In this document: positions 22,464-35,923 of the stretch, one piece after another
How the letters are laid out: every line of letters begins with the position of its first letter
Numbering within the stretch: position 1 is the stretch's first letter
Assembly (NCBI RefSeq): GCF_027887165.1
Contig: NC_077227.1
Span: 441,829,895-441,893,894, forward strand
Length of the DNA stretch: 64,000 bases
Source: Monodelphis domestica
Taxonomy: Eukaryota > Chordata > Mammalia > Didelphimorphia > Didelphidae
Direction: 5' to 3'
Notes under the pieces: model-generated
Databases searched by the model: none
The model's input: the letters and a program-made list of their open reading frames with translations, nothing else
What the model was told of the DNA's origin: nothing
Program-made: the position numbers and the translations under genes

Positions 22464-23311
22464 TAATTCTTAACTTGGGGTCAGTTAACTTGTTTAAGAA
22501 ATATTTTGATGACTATTTCAGTATAATTTATTTTCTTCATATCTTCTTTGCAATTTTTTATTTTGTGCATTTAAAATATTATTCTAACCCCATGCTATGT
22601 TACATTATATTCAGAACATGTTCACTAATACTTGGGGCACAATCTTTTTTCCAGGTACCCATATTTTTAAAGAACAGGGTTGAGAAAGACCCTGTATCCT
22701 TGATTTTTTTTTTGTAACTTTAAACACCTTGATTTAAAAGCAATACTTTGGCATTTAGTTTCTTAGAAATCTTAAGATGGTCAAAAAGAGAGGGATACAC
22801 ACTGACTAACAGAGCATGCTTATTCTCAGGAACATTGGTGGAGAATAGAACTTTCTATTAACAATCACACAATAAAATTCCCTCCATCTCTAATTTTTTA
22901 AAGTTAATCTCTCTATCTATATGCTTTCAACATGAACGGCACTTTATGAGTAGAGATCATCTATCCCAGTCTGCTTTAGTTGATTTAACATTGTTGCGAC
23001 ATACAGAAATAAACAGTCACTCTTATTATAGCACAAATGGATCTGGAGATAACATATTGATTCTATTTTGTAAACTAGCTGAAAATTCACCTTTTCAGGC
23101 AAATATCTTGTTTCCTCCCATTAGAATTTAACTTGAACAAATGGGTTTTATCACTTTTCTATGTGTATCCCCAGGGATTTGCATAGTGTTTTATACAATA
23201 TTCACTTAATAAATGTTTTATTTCATAAAAAATATTATTTTGAGAAGAGATCCATAGGCTTTACCTGACTGCCAAAGGGGTCCATGACTCAAAAAAAGGT
23301 TAAGAGCCCTT
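22464..23311 (+). mobile_element. MITE-like DNA transposon split by a later insertion
   Basis: Terminal sequences 'ttcttaacttggggtc' and 'aggttaagagccc' are roughly inverted, as in hAT-type MITEs. The element is interrupted between two copies of AAAATATTATT (22573-22583 and 23229-23239). The roughly 645-bp insert ends in an L2-like 3' terminus ('acttaataaatgttttattt'). Non-coding and old. Confidence 0.5.
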
Positions 23312-23589
23312 GGTCTTTTACATTTTAGAATGTAAAAGAATTTTGTGCATGTTTCAGCAATCTATTGACAGTTTGGCTTGTATCTCACCTCTACTCTGGA
23401 TTTCTAGGAAAATCCCTAAATATAGTTTGTGCCTCAATTCCTTATTAAGTTTCTTATTTCCATCTCAGCTTTCTTATGGTCCAAAATAAAAACACATTCA
23501 CATTATAGTTTAGATACATTTACTGAAAGAAATTGAAAGATAATAGAACACAGAAGCTCTCAAATGCTGTTCATTGACATGGGAAAAGG
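23312..23589. other. Unassigned spacer
   Basis: Nothing recognised. Confidence 0.4.
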
Positions 23590-23835
23590 ACCAGCTATAA
23601 TAATAATAATAACGTGTATTTCTATAGCATATTAAGGTTTGCATAGGACTTTATATATGTCAATATATATGTCAATTTGATCTTCACAACAACTCTGTGA
23701 GGGAGATATTATCAGCCCCCTTTTCTAGATAAGGAAAATAAAGGGAAACAATAATTGGACAGGATCACAGAGCTAGTAGGTATCTGAGGCAGGATTTAAA
23801 CCCAAGTCTTCCTGATTCCACTGAGCAGGAAAGCA
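23590..23835 (+). repeat. MIR-type CORE-SINE
   Basis: Long MIR match: 'gatcttcacaacaactctgt', 'ataaggaaaataaagggaaa', 'caggatcacagagctagtag', 'ggcaggatttaaacccaagt'. Confidence 0.7.
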
Positions 23836-24337
23836 ACTGCTTCTTTAATGTCTGAGTTGACACATTTGTTCTTGCCAAGAAAACAGTAAGAGTATGGAGG
23901 GCTGGAGTCCTCCCAAAGGAGCCTGTGTTCCCAGAAGCTGGTAGCTGAGGAGAATTAACTTTCATACCTTCCTACCCTGTACACCCCCCAACATCACCAT
24001 CTGAAAAGGAAAAAGGAAAGTTGTGTCCTGTGAATCAAGGGCCAGCCCTGTTCTGATTCTTTGGGATTCAAGATGATGATACCCTAGCCAGGCACCTGGG
24101 AACTCTGGATTCCTCCAGGGTCTTATCAATTACCACTCACCCACCATCTTCTTTGTTTGCATTCAGGCACATCTAGCTTGTCTAAAGGAAGTCGATGACC
24201 ATGCAAAGGGGTCCCTCTTGTGCTGTACTGCATGACAATAGGGCCACCAAAAAATCAGTTGTGAATTTGAGCAAGTTACTCCCTGGGCCTCATTTTTCTT
24301 CCTCAACAAAGTGAGAAAGTTGGATTAAATGGTCTCC
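23836..24337. other. Unassigned spacer with SINE-like tail
   Basis: About 24250-24337 resembles the 3' part of a MIR/tRNA SINE ('aaagttggattaaatggtct'). No gene recognised. Confidence 0.35.
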
Positions 24338-24350
24338 AAATTTCCTTCTG

Positions 24351-27117
24351 GAAGCCATCAAAGAACTCCCTAAGAAAAATCCCCAGGGCCTGATGGATTC
24401 ACAAATGAATTCTATCAAACATTCAAAGAACAACTAATCCCAATACTATGACATAATAAGCAAAGAAGTTCTACCAAATTCCTTTTATGACACAAATATA
24501 GTACTGATTCCAAAGCCAGGCAGGTCAAAAACAGATAAAGAAAACTACAGACCAATCTCTTTAATCAATATAGATGCAAAAATCTTAAATAGAATACTAG
24601 CAAAAACACTACAGCAAGTGATCACAAGGGATATTCACTATGACCAGGTAGGATTCATACCAGGAATGTAAGGATGGTTCAATATTAGGAAAACCATCCA
24701 CATAATTGACCATATTAACAAGCAGACCAATAAAAATCACATTATCTCAATAGATGCAGAAAATGCTTTTGACAAAATACAATACTCATTCCTATTGAAA
24801 ACACTAGAAAGCATAGGAATAGAAGGGCCTTTCCTAAAAATAGTAAACAGTATATATCTAAAACCATCAGCTAATATCATCTGCAATGGGGATAAACTAG
24901 ATGCATTCCCAATAAGATCAGGAGTGAAACAAGGATGCCCATTATCACCTTTATTATTCAACATTGTACTAGAAACACTAGCAGTAGCAATTAGAGAAGA
25001 AAAAGAAATTTAAGGTATTAAAATAGGCAATGAGGTGACCAAGCTATCACTCTTTGCAGATGATAGGATGGTCTACTTAAAGAATCCCAGAGAATCAAAT
25101 AAAAAGCTAGTGGAAATAATCAACAACTTTAGCAAAGTTGCAGGATACAAAATAAACCTACATAAGTCATCAGCATTTCTATATATCTCCAACACATCTC
25201 AGTAGCAAGAATTAGAAAGAGAAATTCCATTTAAAATCACCCTAAACAATATAAAATACTTAGGAATATACCTGCCAAGACAAACCCAGGAACTATATGA
25301 GCACAACTACAAAACACTTTCATCACAATTAAAACTAGATCTAAATAATTGGAAAAACATTAATTGCTCATGGGTAGAACGAGCTAACACAATAAAAATG
25401 ACAATCCTACCCAAATTAATTTACTTATTTAGTGCCATACCCATTGAACTACAAAGAAACTTTTTTACTAAATTAGAAAAAAACTATAACAAAGTTCATT
25501 TGGAAGAACAAAAAATCAAGAATATCCAGGGAAATAATGAAAAAAAATGCGAAGGAAGGTGGCCTAGCAGTGCCAGATCTCAAACTGTACTATAAACCAG
25601 TGGTCATCAAAACAATATGATACTGGCTAAGAGATAGAAAGGAGGATCAGTGGAATAGACTTGGGGTAAGTGACCCCAGCAAGATAGTCTATGATAAGTC
25701 CAAAGATCCCAACTTTGGGGACAAAAATGCACTATTTGATAAAAACTGCTAGGAAAATTGGAAAACAGTACCAGAGAGATTGGGTTTTGGATCAACATCT
25801 CACATCCTACACCAAGATAAACTCAGAATGGGTGAATTACTTGAATATAAAGAAGGAAACTATAAGTAAATTAGGTGAACACAAAACAGTATACATGTCA
25901 GATCTTTGGGAAAGGAAAGATTTTAAGACCAAGCAGGAGTTAGAAGCAATTATAAAATGTAAAATAAATAATTTTGACTACATCAAATTAAAAAGGTTTT
26001 GTACAAACAAAACCAATGCAACCAAATTGAGAAGGGAAGCAACAAATTGGGGGAAAGTCTTCATAACAAAAACCTGACAAAGGTCTAATTACTCAAATTT
26101 ATAAAGAGCTAAATCAATTATACCAAAAATCAAGCCATTCCCCAATTGATAAATGGGCAAGGGACATAAATAGGTAATTCTCAGATAAAGAAATCAAAAC
26201 TATTAATAAGCACATGAAAAAATGTTCTAAATCTCTTATAATCAGAGAGATGTAAATCAAGATAACTCTGAGGTACCACCTCATACCTAGCAGGTTGGTT
26301 AACATGACAACAAAGGAAAGTAATGAATATTGGAGGGGATGTGGCAAAGTTGGGACATTAATGCCTTGCTGATGGAGTTGTGAATTGATCCAACCATTCT
26401 GGAGGGCAATTTGGAACTATGCCCAAAGGACACTAAAAGACTGTCTGCCCTTTGATCCAGCCATAGCACTGCTGGGTTTGTACCCCAAAGAGATAATAAG
26501 GAAAAAGACCTGTACAAGGATATTCATAGCCTCGCTCTTTGTGGTGGCCAAAAATTGGAAAATGAGGGGATACCTTCCAATTGGGGAATGGCTGAACAAA
26601 TTGTGGTATATGTTGGTGATGGAATACTATTGTGCTCAAAGGAATAATGAACTGGAGGAATTCCATGTGAACTGAAATGACCTCCAGGAATTGATGCAGA
26701 GTGAAAGGAGCAGAACCAGGAGAACAGAGACTGATACACTGTGGTACAACTGAATGTAATGGACTTCTCCATTAGTGGCAATGCAGTGATCCAGAACAAC
26801 TTGGAGGGACTTACAAAAAAGAATACTATCCACATTCAGAGTAAAAACTGTGGAAGTAGAAACACAGAAAAAAAAACAACTGGTTGATTACATGGATCGA
26901 TGGGGATATGGTTGGGGATGTAGACTAAACGATCCCCTAGTACAAACATCAACAACATGGGAATAGGTTTTGATCATGGACACAGGTAAAGCCCAGTGGA
27001 ATTGTACGTCAGCTATGGGAAGGTTGGTGGGAGGGGAGGGAAAGAATATGATTCTTGTAACCAAGGGAAAATGTTCTAAATTGACTAATTAAATAAAATT
27101 TTCAAAAAAAATAAAAT
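24351..27117 (+). mobile_element. 5'-truncated L1 (copy C), reading frame decayed
   Basis: Begins inside ORF2 at the palm-domain region ('gccatcaaagaactccctaa'), runs through reverse transcriptase and the C-terminal Cys region, and ends in a 3' UTR with A-rich tail. It has several stops and frameshifts, including one near the start ('aagaaaaatccccagg' has lost a base against copy A). The 13-bp target duplication AAATTTCCTTCTG (24338-24350 and 27118-27130) is still perfect. Older than copies A and B by its frame damage, but recent enough to keep the duplication. Confidence 0.92.
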
Positions 27118-27419
27118 AAATTTCCTTCTGCCTCTGACAATCTGCATTTTAAATTCCTCTTCAATTAGACATCCAATGGTTCTAAGCTGCTAAAGAAAGC
27201 TGCCTACTCCCACTCCAGAAACCTTTTTATGTTATTGAACTTGTTCTAACCCACCCATCCTTACTGGGGACGGGGCCAGTTGGTAACACTGGGCAGCTTA
27301 GGCAGATGGAATCAGCCTGTGTATGAGTCAGGACCTTGAGGGTAGGACTCCTGCATGATACACACTCTGAAAACACAGCTCCAGGAAGCACAGCATCCAA
27401 GAATTGTTTAGACCCAGAG

Positions 27420-27495
27420 CCAATCCCTTCATTTAACAAATGAGGAAACTGAGGCCCAGTAAGACTAAGTGGCTTGCTCAAGATTATACAATGGA
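27420..27495 (+). repeat. MIR core fragment
   Basis: 'aaatgaggaaactgaggccc' followed by 'gtggcttgctcaagattata', the typical MIR core. Confidence 0.55.
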
Positions 27496-27529
27496 AACTA
27501 GACTTTAGATGATAAGACATGTCAGAGGG

Positions 27530-27722
27530 GACAGTTGGGCGGCTCAGTGGATTGAGAGCCAGGCCTAGAGGCAAGAGGTCCTGGTTCAAATCTGACCTCA
27601 GACTCTTCCTAGCTGTGTGACCCTGGACAAGTCACTTGACCCCCATTGCCTAGCCCTTACCACTCATCTGCCTTAGAAACAATATACAGTACTGATTCTA
27701 AAATGGTATGGGTTTAAAAAAA
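27530..27722 (+). mobile_element. tRNA-derived marsupial SINE
   Basis: 'ggcggctcagtggattgaga', B-box 'ggttcaaatctgacctcaga', 'gtactgattctaaaatggta', A-rich end. Confidence 0.85.
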
Positions 27723-27723
27723 A

Positions 27724-28190
27724 TGTCAGAGATTGCTTGTAGCCTCCAGTAGTGAGACTAGGCCCCAGTAAGATCACAGCCATAACCTGGAAGTAGTCAG
27801 ACACATAGCTTCCCCCACCCCAGCGTGAGAAATTAATCCAATTCCTTCCTACACACTAAATGCCCTTCCAAGAAATCACTGGTATAAGAATTCTATGAGA
27901 AACTTAACCAGATGACATATTGAATAATAACCTATAGAAAACTCTGTTTAGAATCACTGAGTTAATCTACATCCATTGTCTCTATCTTGTAATTCATTAC
28001 TAACCATTGTCCCTGCAAAAGGGTTACCTAATCCCTTAGCCTACATCATCTTCCCTATAAAGTATCTACCCCAACTCATTAAACTTTGTCACTGCCCAAC
28101 AAGAGATTTTCTGTATGTCTCTCTGTCAGCCTGACCCTCCTGTAATCCCAGAGTCATATTTTTCATCTGGGTTTGGCAACCCACAAGCTG
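27724..28190 (+). mobile_element. Possible solo LTR fossil
   Basis: Starts TGTCAG and ends CCCACA, with a TATA-like 'tataaagtatc' at about 28056 and 'attaaa' about 25 bases later. The order fits an LTR, but ends and target duplication are not secure. Confidence 0.35.
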
Positions 28191-28559
28191 TTTGTGGAGC
28201 TGGTCTCCCTCAATCACTAACTCACAAAACTAAGGTTGAAGAGTTCAGAGACATAACTTGGCATTGAAGCCAGGGGTCCTTCCTTGGCAAAATCATAACA
28301 AAGATTGTCTTTGAAACCTCAGATTTCAACCAGGAATGTGTCAGACCAGCTCAAAATGGCTCAAAAGTCAATTGTTAAAATTTCAATACAAGCTTAAAAT
28401 TTCAATACACCTTAGAACTAAATATGGGTTTGATTTATTATTTTGTTAGCTCTCTAGACTTAAGATTCAGATTAAATTTAAAAATATGTCTTGTTGCATT
28501 TTTCTTTCAGAGAGCTAGTTGTTAAACATTTGCCAGTCCACTGCTGCCCATGTTGTGTG

Positions 28560-29605
<1,046 letters not shown>

Positions 29606-29647
29606 AAATCTTGTGCTTTTCTAGATTTGCATTAGGTATCGTCTTAC

Positions 29648-29905
29648 AAGACAGTTAGATGGCATAGTGGATAGAGCACTGGGTTTGGAATCAGTAAGCC
29701 TCATCTTCCTAAATTCCAATCCAGCTTCAGACACTTACTGGGTGAACCCTGGGCAAGTCATTTCACCCTGTTTTCCTCAGTTTCTGCATCTATAAAATCA
29801 GCTAAAGAAGGAAATGGCAAATCATTCCAGTATCTTTGCTAACAAAACCCCAAATGGGGTCACAAAGAGTCAGATATGACAGTAATGGCTGAACAACAAT
29901 TATTT
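29648..29905 (+). mobile_element. MAR1-type SINE with RTE-like tail
   Basis: tRNA-like head 'catagtggatagagcactgg', 'tgaaccctgggcaagtcatt', 'gtttcctcagtttctgcatc'-like block, then the RTE/BovB-type tail 'accccaaatggggtcacaaa' and 'gagtcagatatgacagtaat'. Confidence 0.8.
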
Positions 29906-30907
29906 TACAAAGAATCAATGCTCTACTGAGTCTGTACCATCAGCCATAGTGTAGCATTATTTCTTCTAAAAATATAATACTGGCAAAGCCCACTGCCTCA
30001 ACTAAAAATGGGGAGTAGAAAAGGCACAATTATGTGGGAATGAGGGAAGGGTTCAGTGGGAAAGAAAGAGAAGGAGGAGGTCTCCCAGCTCTGATTCATA
30101 CCCCCACACACATAGGGAGTGTAAGGAGAGGGAAAGGCCAGGACTGCGAAGAGGATGGAATATAATCAGATGAAAGTTTGTACTCTCCTTAAAGGTTTGG
30201 TGCTCATCCTTCTCTCTAGTTTTAAAATCTTCTTTATTGATTTATCTGCTTGTGATGTAATTTTTTCATCTGAATTTTCTTCTTCTTAAAATCTTTTGTG
30301 TTTCAACTTTTTTCCCCTTATATCTATTCCCCCCACATACTTTTTGATTCCTCCTCTTTTGATGCTGGGTGTACCTCTAAGTTTATACTACAAAGAAAAC
30401 TTAACTTTTTTCTTTGTTAGGGAATTTATTTTCTGCGTTCCTCCATCCTGACTCTAAGTAGCTTCTGAGGGGAAGAGATGAGCCTAGATAAACATCAGCC
30501 CCACTTTTATTCAGGTCTGATATAGTCACCCATCCTGGCCCCCTACTCTAATTCTCCTCTTTGGGCTCATCCTTTTCCAGCTAGGTCCAATCAGTGTCTT
30601 TCCCTTTTTTATAGAGAAAATTTTTGTTTTCCTTTTTTAGGTTTGGAGGAGGGCAAATAAGTATTTTGAACAGTCTCCACAGCTCTGGGGCTACTAATGT
30701 TGTAAGAGGGAGGTGAGTGGAGAGGGTAGAGTTGTGGAGAGTCTGAGATGTACCAACAATCTTTGCAAAGGAATGATGATCAGAGAGTGAATGTGGAGGA
30801 GGGGGTGGATCATCACTATGTAGGTTCCAGGGTGCTAGCCTGCAGGTTAGTTTGTGTATCCCTGCTAAGACTAGTGGTAAGGATTAGCCTTCATTGTCAG
30901 GGTTTTC
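29906..30907. other. Unassigned spacer
   Basis: No gene recognised. A T-rich stretch at 30208-30420 may be an L1 remnant. Confidence 0.35.
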
Positions 30908-31006
30908 TGTCTCTGTCTCTGTCTCTCTCTCTCTTTCTCTTCTCTCTATCTCTCTGTCTCTGTCTCTCTCTTTCTCTGTCTCTATCATTCTCTCTGTCTC
31001 TCTGTC

Positions 31007-31046
<40 letters not shown>
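30908..31046. repeat. (CT)n/(CTGT)n microsatellite
   Basis: Imperfect CT tract with CTGT interruptions, pure at its right end. The Ser/Leu-rich open frame over it is not a gene. Confidence 0.95.
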
Positions 31047-31059
31047 GTAAGCCAGTCAA

Positions 31060-32350
31060 ATAACTTTTATTAAGCATGTCAGTACTGTACTAAGTGATGG
31101 GGATACAAAGGAAGGTCAAAACCAATCCCCTGCTTTCAAGGAGCTCACAGTGTAATTGGAGGGTGGGAGGAGGGTGAACAACATGAAGACCAGTACGTAC
31201 AAATAAAATATATCCAGCATAAATTGGATGTAAGGCATTAAGATTAAGGGGGTCTAGGAAAGATTTATTCTAGAAGGTGGAACTTTAAATTAGACTTAAA
31301 GGAAGCCAAGAAAGCTAAGAGATGGAGATTAAAAGGGAGACAATGCTAGGACAGCCTGGAAAAATGCTGTCGTGTGATGGACTGCAGTGTTTGAGAGGCC
31401 CAAGGAGTGGAGATTCACTGAATCGAAAAATATAGGGGGAGGGTCATATCAGAAGACTAGAAAAGTAAGAAGGGGTCAGATTATAATTAAATGCCAAACA
31501 GGATTTTATATTTTATCTTGGAGGCAATAGGGAGCCAATGGAGTTTAAAGACTAGGGGAATGATATCATCAGACTTGTGTTTTATTATTGTTGAGTCATG
31601 TCTGATTCTTTGTGAACCCATTTGGGGTTTTCTTGGCAAAGATACTGGAGTGGTTTGCCATTCCCTTCTCCAGCTCATTTTATGTATAAGGAAACTGAGG
31701 CAAATGGCACTAAGTGACTTGCCTGGGGTCACATACATAGTAAGTATCTGAGGTCAAAATCAAATTCAGGTCTTCATGACTCCAGGCCTGGCATTATCTA
31801 CTGCACCACTTGGCTGCCCAATTTGTGCTTTATGAAGATTAATTGAAGACAGCAATTTCAGTCGGGTAATGTGGTCAGAAGCCAAGGCTTAAGGCATGAT
31901 TGAGAGGAAAGAACAGTTTTTGTTGTTGTTCTTGTTGTTATCTGACTATGAAAGAGAAGTTTGGACTGATATCTTGAAGGGATGACAGGGTTAAGTGAAG
32001 TTTTTTGTTTGTTTTTGTTTTGAGGAAATATATTTGTAGACTGCTGGGAAGGAGTCAAGAGATTAGTCAAGAGACTAAAGATTTCAGAGAAGAGATGATT
32101 TTTGCAAGCAATCTGCTGGAGGAAATGGGAGGGAAGGGGATCTGCAGAGAAGTTGAATCTGGTGAGAAGGAACAAAGGAAGAGAGAATGGAGGATGATGT
32201 CAAGAGGTTTTGAGAAGGAGAGAGAGAGAAGAAAAGGTGATGGCAAATTGTCTCTATTTCTCTGTAAAGATATGAGGCTGGCTCCTGTACTGAGAGGTAG
32301 GGAAGAGATGATGGATGTAAGATGCATAGCAGGACAATATCTCCCAAAGC
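31060..32350 (-). mobile_element. L2-type LINE (antisense), interrupted by a SINE
   Basis: Starts with a reversed 3' end ('gtactgtactaagtgatggg'). On the minus strand it encodes KLHWLPIASKIKYKILFGI, the conserved L2/CR1 reverse-transcriptase C-terminal motif. The match continues after the SINE (31575-31820) to about 32350. Decayed. Confidence 0.65.
31575..31820 (-). mobile_element. MAR1-type SINE (antisense) inside the L2
   Basis: Reversed RTE-like tail ('tgagtcatgtctgattcttt', 'atttggggttttcttggcaa') followed by 'gacttgcctggggtcacata' and 'gcaccacttggctgcc'. Flanked by ttgtgttttat and ttgtgctttat, a slightly decayed target duplication. Confidence 0.8.
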
Positions 32351-32399
32351 AAGGCAGGATGAGCAGTCATCACTGAGCTCTTCCTCGCATCTCCCCATC

Positions 32400-33085
32400 C
32401 ACCCTTCTTCCTACTTTCTCTATTCCTGTCCTGAGTACCACTATCCTCACCAGCCAGGTTCACAGTCTTGGAGCCATCCTTGACTCCCCACTGTCCCTTG
32501 TCCCAAATATCCATTCAATTGCCAAGCTTCCTCGATTCTTCCTCCACAACATCTTTCTAATCTATCCCTTTCTTTCCACTTTGCTCATCTTTCACCCTAA
32601 TTCACACCCTCCTTGCCTTTCCCCTAGATTATTTCAATAACCTTCTGATAGTCTCTCTGATTAGTCTCCCCCTATAACAATTCATCCTCCATACAGCTGT
32701 CAAAGGAATGTTCCTAAAGCAGAGTTCCTACCATATCTTTCTGTTGCTCAGTGAGCTCCAGTGGCTCCTGACTACCTCTCGGATCAAATGCACATTCTTC
32801 CATTTGGCATTTAAGGCTCTTCAACCTGGGCTTGGGTCTGCCTTTCTCTCATGAGTCCACTGCCCAGATGCACTGGCTTTCTTATTATTGCTCACATGTG
32901 ACATTCCATTTCCCATTTTGGGGCCTTTGTACGTGCTATCTCCCATGACTGGGATGCACTCTCTCTTCACCATGACATGTTGGAATCCCTACTTCTAGAA
33001 ATTAAGCTCAAGTATAACCATCTATATGGGGTTTTTCTGTTCCTCCCCTACCAAAAATCACTCCTATTTACTTTGTATGAGAAGC
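32400..33085 (+). mobile_element. L2 LINE fragment, 3' half of the ORF
   Basis: The plus strand follows the L2 consensus order: 'ttggagccatccttgactcc', 'caattcatcctccatacagc', 'gctccagtggctcctgacta', 'ttccatttggcatttaaggc', 'gactgggatgcactctctct'. The reading frame is broken. Confidence 0.65.
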
Positions 33086-33289
33086 CATTTATCAGAGCTG
33101 GCTTTGGAGTCAGAAAGACCTGAGTTCAAATTCCACCTCTGACACAAAAAAGTTTTATGAATTTAGGCTAGTTTCTTAACCTCTCAGTGCTCTCAGCTAG
33201 TCATATCAAACTCAAAAATAGGGGCCAATGAATCATACATAATGATTCCTAAGGGTGACATATTAGCTTCATTTTAAAATGTAATATTA

Positions 33290-33540
33290 TCTGGGGTGCT
33301 AGGTGGCACAGTCGATAGAACCTGGCTGGAGTCAGGAAGATCTGAGTTCAAATCTGATTTCAGACACTTATTGCTTATGTGACTCTGACCAAGTCACTTA
33401 GTTCTATTTGCCTTAGTTTCCTCATCTATAAAATGAACTAGAGAAGGAAATGGCAAACTGCTTCAGTATCTTTGCCAAGGAAATCCAAATGGAGTCACAA
33501 AGAGTCAGACATGACTGAAATGACTGAAGGAAAAATTATC
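33290..33540 (+). mobile_element. MAR1-type SINE with RTE-like tail
   Basis: 'gctaggtggcacagtcgata', 'agttcaaatctgatttcaga', 'agaaggaaatggcaaactgc', 'caaagagtcagacatgactg'. A shorter tRNA-like SINE piece precedes it at about 33100-33200. Confidence 0.8.
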
Positions 33541-33584
33541 TAGCTTTGTTATATTTTTACTTATTTTGTCAAATATTTCTCAAT

Positions 33585-33765
33585 AGGGGTAGCTAAGTGG
33601 CTGGGTGGATTGAGAGTCAGGAGGTCCTGGGTTTAAATCTGACCTCAGATACTTCTTAGCAGTGTGACCCTGGGCAAGTCACTTAACTCCCATTGTCTAG
33701 CCCTTCTGCCTTAGAACTAATACACAGTATTGATTCTAAGAAGGGAAGTGTTTTAAAAAATAAAT
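33585..33765 (+). mobile_element. tRNA-derived marsupial SINE
   Basis: 'gggtggattgagagtcagga', 'gtgaccctgggcaagtcact', 'cacagtattgattctaagaa', A-rich end. Confidence 0.8.
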
Positions 33766-33996
33766 ACTTTTAAGTTACATTTTAATGTGATTCCAGAGTG
33801 TTGTAGACTACTTGTGGACAGGAACTTTTGACACCTCTGCTCTGGACAGCCATCTAAGATGATAAGTTGCTGAGAAGGTGCCAACTAACCCTTGTGGAAG
33901 AATCTCCTCTTCAAGGAAATCCTTTTACCAGTGAAATCCCAGGCCTGGTCTCTATTCCTAATTTTCATCTATCCTCATTTTATTCTCCTTGAAAAT

Positions 33997-34470
33997 TGTG
34001 AGGAACACATCCTGACAAAATGGTAGACTCCTCTCATAAACCCATATAATGGACTAAAAGAAAGGAAAACTGAGTTAAGTTTCACATTCCTAGCCTAAGC
34101 TCCCTCTCCCCACATCCACATCCAAAGGACATGATGAAGAACACATGACAGGTTAGTCCTTTAAGAGGCTAACAGGTGAAGTTGCTTACTTTAATTGATT
34201 AAAACCCATGGGAATAATTGGGGTTGTAAATTGCATGGGATCTGCTGGTTCGCCTAACCTGATTATAACTCTCTAGTAAGTGGCCAGTGGTGAAGGAAGG
34301 GAAGGACTGATTCGCATTAATAAAAGGGAACCTGCTCCCATTCCTTGTACTTACTTGTTGTTTGTAAAACTGGCTTGTGAGTACCCACTCTTGCTAGGAT
34401 GAAATAAAATAGTCTTTGCTCTATAAGTGCTGACTTCAAGATTTTTTTGAGTAGGTAGTCATTCCTCACA
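33997..34470 (+). mobile_element. Solo LTR fossil with matched termini
   Basis: 474 bp bounded by perfect 9-bp terminal inverted repeats (TGTGAGGAA and TTCCTCACA), with an 'aataaaag' block at about 34318 and another AATAAA near 34402, as in U3-R-U5. No viral genes beside it. Family unknown; moderately old. Confidence 0.6.
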
Positions 34471-34544
34471 AATATAATTTAAATTCCTTGAGGTCAGGGA
34501 CTATTTCATTTTTGTCTTTCTTTCTTTCCTTCTTTCTTGCTTTC

Positions 34545-34712
34545 AGCCCTTACCTTTTGTCTTAGAATTGATACTAAATATTAGTTTTAAGGCATAAGAG
34601 AGGTAAGGGCTAGGTAATTGGGTCATGCAGCTAAGAAGTATCGGAGGCCAAATTTGAACACAGATCCTCTTGACTCTGAGCCTGGAACTCTATTTTGCTA
34701 CTGAGGTGCCCC
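34545..34712 (-). mobile_element. tRNA-derived marsupial SINE (antisense)
   Basis: 'agcccttaccttttgtctta', 'gggtcatgcagctaagaagt', 'caaatttgaacacagatcct', 'ctactgaggtgcccc'. Confidence 0.75.
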
Positions 34713-35910
34713 TATTTTCACCTTTCAATCACCAGTTCTTAGAACAGAATGTGGTAGTAGAAGGGGATTGCTTGAATAATATTTCAGCATCACACCTGGA
34801 ACTCTCTCTTGATAACTAATGAAAAGGGGATTTTTCTTCATGAGAGGAAGGGCTCAGTGACCTTTCAGTATTGGCTGGAAATTCTTCAGCCCTGTGAGGA
34901 TGCTCTATTTATATAAAAGAGAATTTTTAGAGTTTTCCTAAATATATCTCTTGCCTAAGCCATGTAGATCACATTTTCCCATTCTTGCTAGTCTGTCTTT
35001 AACTTGGATTTGCTTCATTTTTCTTTTTGTTAGTCTTAAGTTTTTGATTCTGCCAAATGGGAAAGCTGAAGGAAATTGCTAACTCATAAGCTGTTTAGAA
35101 TAATCTCTGAAGGTAAATGCTGTCCTGCTGAATATCACACCCAAGTTTTTTCCTTCAAATGTCCTGAATTCCTCTGTTCCCAGGGAGGAAGAAATGTAAT
35201 GGTCTAAAAACAGACTTACTGATGACAGGGTCTGGATGCAGTTGGCTCTTTCTCTTCTCTCTGACTCACTTTCTCTGACTTTTAAGGAGAATGGACTAAA
35301 TGATCTCTAAGGTCCCTTCCAGCTCTGACATTCTGAGATTCTATTTCTCACTGACACTGAATTTATTGTCTCTCTTTGGCTCTCTCTTTCCTCCTCTCCT
35401 TGCCTCTCTCTGCTTCCTGCGAAGAACCCCAATAAAATAAATGAGCAGTTTTTAGGGCTGGAGATAAATATGAGTTAGCAGAATCTGCAGCAGCTATCCA
35501 TATTGGATGTCTTCCAGATACAAATGTACACTGAACCTTCTAAAGAAAGACAACTAAAGGATCTTTAGTTAGTGGGGGTATGAGTGATGATGCAGTTATA
35601 AATTGTGTCCTTGATAGCTGTAAAATTGGTATTACTAACCCAGATGGATGAGGCCATTTACAGGAATCAACACTGTTCTCATGCTTGCTTCCCTTACCCT
35701 TTAGATCTGTGTTTCTCAAGTGAGGCTGAGGCCCTCTAGGAGGGGTTGGCATGTCCCTAATAGGTATCTAATCAACCAATCAGAGGATAGGAAGATGGAT
35801 TGGATTCTACTCCCTCTGTAATAGCTTATCTCCAAAAAAATAACAGCATACTTCATAATCTACACATATACGCAAAGGACGTTAGGAAAATCCCCCATCA
35901 CCTAGCCTTC
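34713..35910. other. Unassigned spacer
   Basis: A SINE-like tail at 35285-35345 ('ggtcccttccagctctgaca') is the only recognisable item. Confidence 0.4.
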
Positions 35911-35923
35911 AGAATGCCCACTC

